In this document: positions 61,752 through 64,000 of the stretch, piece after piece | How positions within the stretch are numbered: position 1 is the stretch's first letter | Layout: each line of letters opens with the position of its first letter | Source: an uncultured Acetatifactor sp. | GTDB taxonomy: Bacteria > Bacillota > Clostridia > Lachnospirales > Lachnospiraceae | Direction of reading: 5' to 3' | Assembly (NCBI GenBank): GCA_910585615.1 | Contig: CAJUFO010000001.1 | Coordinates: 62,001 to 126,000 of the forward strand | Length of the DNA stretch: 64,000 nucleotides | The notes under the pieces: generated by a model | Told to the model about the DNA's origin: nothing | Databases searched by the model: none | Seen by the model: the letters and a program-made list of their open reading frames with translations, nothing else | Translations under genes and position numbers: made by a program

Positions 61752-63422
61752 ATGGTAAGAAGCTTTGTGACACACAAAATCAGGCACTGCGAAGAGATTT
61801 CCTCATCCCTGTGGGACTTCGTGACCCTGCCGGGCCAGGGGACGGGGGTTTCCAGGAAAGCCATGGTGCCGGAGTGCTGGGAATGCAGTCCGGACATGCG
61901 CGGCTACCGGGGCAGGGCCCAATACCAGCGGGACATCCGGTGCTTCGGAAATGTGCGGCTGGAGTTCAAGGGGGTAAGCCATACGGCGGAGGTCTATCTG
62001 GACGACAGGCTTGTGGCATCCCATTACAATGCTTATACGCCTTTTTCGGTTGTCCTGAGAGACATCGGCGAGGGGGAGCACCGCCTGAAGGTGGTGGTGG
62101 ACAATTCCTTTGGCGAGGCCTCCGCATTGCATGTGCCCAATGATTACCAGACCTATGGGGGAATCACCAGGCCGGTGGTGCTGGAGCGCCTGGGGGATGC
62201 TTACCTTTCCGGGATGCATGCGGACAGCATCTTCAAAGACGGCCGGTGGCATCTGAAAATCCGGGCGCAGGCAGAGAACCTGTCGGGGACGGCGTTTACA
62301 GGCAAAGTCACATTTTTCCTGGGGGAAAGGGAGCTGGCTTCGGTTCCGGTGCGGGCAGAGGGGAACGGCGGCGCATCCGTGGAGACCGGGGAGATGCCCT
62401 GCGAGGAGGTGACGGCATGGTGCCCGGAGAATCCTGCCCTGTATCCCCTGACAGCGGTGCTGACGGACGCGCATGAGTGGGAAATCGACGACCTGATTGA
62501 CCGGATAGGATTCCGCAGGGTGGAGATTGCGGGAAAGGGGATTTACCTGAACGGCAATCGGGTGCGGATTAAGGGGTTCTGCCGCCATGAGGACCATCCC
62601 CAGTTCGGGTGCGCCATCCCCTATGGGGCCATGTACCAGGATTTGATGCTCATGAAGGAGGCAGGGGCGAATTCCGTCCGCACCTCCCATTACCCCAATG
62701 ACGAGCGGTTCCTGGATCTGTGCGACGAGCTGGGCATTTTGGTCTGGGAGGAGAACCATGCCAGAGGGCTGTCGGAGGAGAACATGCGCAACCCGAATTT
62801 TGAAAGGCAGTGCGAGGACTGCATCCGGGAGATGATTACGGCCCATTACAACCACCCCAGCATCTATATCTGGGGCATCCTCAACGAGTGCGCCAGCCAC
62901 ACGGAATACGGGAGAGAGTGCTATCGCAGGCAGTACGAGCTGATTGGACAGCTGGATTCCACCAGGCCCCGCTCCTCCGCCAGCTGCCAGTTCAAGACGG
63001 ACATCTGCTTCGACCTTCCCGAGGTGGTCTCCTACAACATCTATCCCCTCTGGTACCACGACACGCCGCCCGGGGAATATCTGGACGACCTCTACGGCTG
63101 GGTGCAGGAGGAGACGGAAGGGGCGGGCAAGCCCTTCCTGATTACGGAAATCGGCGCAGGGGCAATCTACGGATACCGTACCCCCGACATGGTGAAATGG
63201 TCGGAGGAATATCAGGAAAAGGCGCTGGAGGAGCAGCTTACGGCGGTGCTTTCCAGAGAGGACATAAGCGGCGTCTATATCTGGCAGTTCTGCGACTGCA
63301 GGGTGTGCGACAGTTGGTTCAGCGGTCGGCCCCGGACCATGAACAACAAGGGAATCTGGGATGAGTACAGGCGCCCCAAGCTTTCTTTCCGGACGGTGAA
63401 GCGGATTTTTGGCGGGCTGTAA
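61752..63422 (+). CDS. uidA: GH2 beta-glucuronidase (UidA/GUS type)
   Basis: 556 residues, no signal peptide. Sugar-binding sandwich, immunoglobulin-like domain, then a TIM barrel. Acid/base Glu is in WGILNECASH (about 379). The nucleophile Glu is in FLITEIGAGAIYGYR (about 465). The Asn-x-Lys motif that recognises the glucuronate carboxylate is present as MNNKGIWDEYRRPK (about 530). HYPNDERFLDLCDELGILVW and the TYGGITRPV segment also fit GUS rather than LacZ. There is no long loop near the active site, so a small-substrate or no-loop enzyme is likely. GAAGGAGG precedes the ATG. It could release aglycones from glucuronides in the gut. Confidence 0.87.
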   Translation: MVRSFVTHKIRHCEEISSSLWDFVTLPGQGTGVSRKAMVPECWECSPDMRGYRGRAQYQRDIRCFGNVRLEFKGVSHTAEVYLDDRLVASHYNAYTPFSVVLRDIGEGEHRLKVVVDNSFGEASALHVPNDYQTYGGITRPVVLERLGDAYLSGMHADSIFKDGRWHLKIRAQAENLSGTAFTGKVTFFLGERELASVPVRAEGNGGASVETGEMPCEEVTAWCPENPALYPLTAVLTDAHEWEIDDLIDRIGFRRVEIAGKGIYLNGNRVRIKGFCRHEDHPQFGCAIPYGAMYQDLMLMKEAGANSVRTSHYPNDERFLDLCDELGILVWEENHARGLSEENMRNPNFERQCEDCIREMITAHYNHPSIYIWGILNECASHTEYGRECYRRQYELIGQLDSTRPRSSASCQFKTDICFDLPEVVSYNIYPLWYHDTPPGEYLDDLYGWVQEETEGAGKPFLITEIGAGAIYGYRTPDMVKWSEEYQEKALEEQLTAVLSREDISGVYIWQFCDCRVCDSWFSGRPRTMNNKGIWDEYRRPKLSFRTVKRIFGGL

Positions 63423-63438
63423 GGCAGGGAGCGAAAGG

Positions 63439-63480
63439 AGGCTGTCGGCAAATGAGAATTCGGCCATTTTCCCACAGCCT
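63439..63480. terminator. Hairpin between convergent GH2 and XRE-type genes
   Basis: AGGCTGT/ACAGCCT outer arms and AAATG/CATTT inner arms. There is no strong T-tract, but the position between convergent genes suggests a terminator. Confidence 0.45.
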
Positions 63481-63490
63481 TCTAACCTTG

Positions 63491-64000
63491 CTATGGCGCG
63501 CTTCTATTTTGCCTTGCTATGAGGATATCGATGGCAGTGCATACGGCGATGTATATGATCCAATAGAGGCCAAAGGTCTTGTAGGAATGCATTGGCATGG
63601 GAACCGGCGCGATCCACCAGGAGAATCCGCCACCCTTTAACCCCATCAGGGTGTTGAAACAGAAGGCCATGGGGACGAACAGCAGAATCCATACGCCTGG
63701 CAGCAGGAAGAAGCGCTTTGCCTTCTGCTTATCCCTTGTGTCCAGGAACTGTCCCATGAGGAAGATTCCCGTGCCAATCAGCATGACGGCGAATCCCAGG
63801 CCTACGGCATAGGCCCTCTGCTGCTCAATCCAGATGACTATGGAAGAGACCAGGCCGATTGCGTTCAGGACAGTGCCAATGAGAGCGAACATCATTGCGC
63901 TGTATCTTTTTTCAGGCACCAAGGCGGGAGCGATTCCTTTCAGGAGAAAATCCGTGGTAGTCTCAAAATAATCGCTCAGGAGGATTATCTTTTCGATATC
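63491..64000 (-). CDS. XRE-type regulator with C-terminal membrane domain (5' end outside window)
   Basis: The leftward frame is open to the right edge. It begins inside the window with DIEKIILLSDYFETTTDFLL, the characteristic last helices of a Cro/CI (HTH_3) DNA-binding domain. A linker (KGIAPALVPEKRYS) and a 140-residue hydrophobic domain with four predicted membrane segments follow. Such membrane-anchored XRE proteins are common in Clostridia; roles in envelope stress or drug response are guessed but unproven. The codon that could pass as a start at 63922 is inside this longer frame and should not be used. Confidence 0.7.
   Translation of the reverse strand, partial: DIEKIILLSDYFETTTDFLLKGIAPALVPEKRYSAMMFALIGTVLNAIGLVSSIVIWIEQQRAYAVGLGFAVMLIGTGIFLMGQFLDTRDKQKAKRFFLLPGVWILLFVPMAFCFNTLMGLKGGGFSWWIAPVPMPMHSYKTFGLYWIIYIAVCTAIDILIARQNRSAP

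Noticed and set aside
63491..63922. A complete 143-residue membrane protein
   Set aside because: The frame continues to the window edge with clear XRE-type helices, so the gene is longer and truncated here.
1..64000. CRISPR arrays, prophage genes, tRNA or rRNA genes
   Set aside because: No regularly spaced direct repeats, phage structural genes or RNA gene signatures were found in reading the window.

Overview
The window is the replication-origin region of a low-redundancy, roughly 50-60% G+C Firmicute chromosome, most likely a gut Lachnospiraceae (Clostridia). The evidence is the gene order mnmE-khpB-yidC-yidD-rnpA-rpmH / oriC / dnaA-dnaN-S4-recF-gyrB-gyrA, strong AGGAGG ribosome binding sites, a proline T-box, multi-PAS and GGDEF signalling proteins of clostridial type, and LplB/YtcP-type sugar ABC importers. 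No tRNA, rRNA, CRISPR array or insertion sequence was recognised.

Layout. 1-3617: leftward RNA and membrane-biogenesis block (mnmE cut by the window edge, khpB, yidC, yidD, rnpA, rpmH). 3618-5734: origin, with two DnaA-box groups on either side of dnaA. 5735-14269: rightward replication genes (dnaN, S4 protein, recF, gyrB, gyrA) ending in an S1-domain protein. 14360-20132: an A+T-rich polytopic membrane protein, an ABC-2 type exporter (ATPase plus two permeases), a convergent ArsR/DUF2087 regulator operon and a decayed gene. 20233-22245: class I lysyl-tRNA synthetase fused to an EMAP/Trbp111-type tRNA-binding domain.

22587-57665 is a long run of carbohydrate-utilisation units. Cluster A (22587-41083) has a GH2 beta-galactosidase, a LacI repressor with operator-like sites, an ABC importer, two GH31 enzymes (one YicI/alpha-xylosidase-like), a GH29 fucosidase, a CBM9-like protein and a GH3 enzyme. 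This enzyme set would suit intracellular disassembly of fucosylated xyloglucan oligosaccharides (inference). Cluster B (41315-49217) has a second ABC importer, a GH130 mannoside phosphorylase/hydrolase, a second GH29 whose ribosome binding site lies in a hairpin, and a second LacI regulator. Cluster C (53315-57665) has an AraC regulator divergent from an AGE-type epimerase, a GH130_1 enzyme and another GH130. This is the known mannobiose epimerase / mannosylglucose phosphorylase pathway, but here an apparent deletion has fused the 5' part of the epimerase gene out of frame to the 3' part of the GH130_1 gene. A DUF2971 gene and a two-gene signalling unit (multi-PAS protein plus response-regulator diguanylate cyclase) sit between clusters B and C.

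57702-64000: T-box-controlled proS, an Rpn-type nuclease preceded by small tandem palindromes, a small DUF6483-like protein, a GH2 beta-glucuronidase and, at the right edge, the 3' part of an XRE-type regulator with a membrane domain. In all clusters the sugar hydrolases lack signal peptides while the binding proteins are lipoproteins. The strategy therefore appears to be import of oligosaccharides followed by cytoplasmic breakdown.
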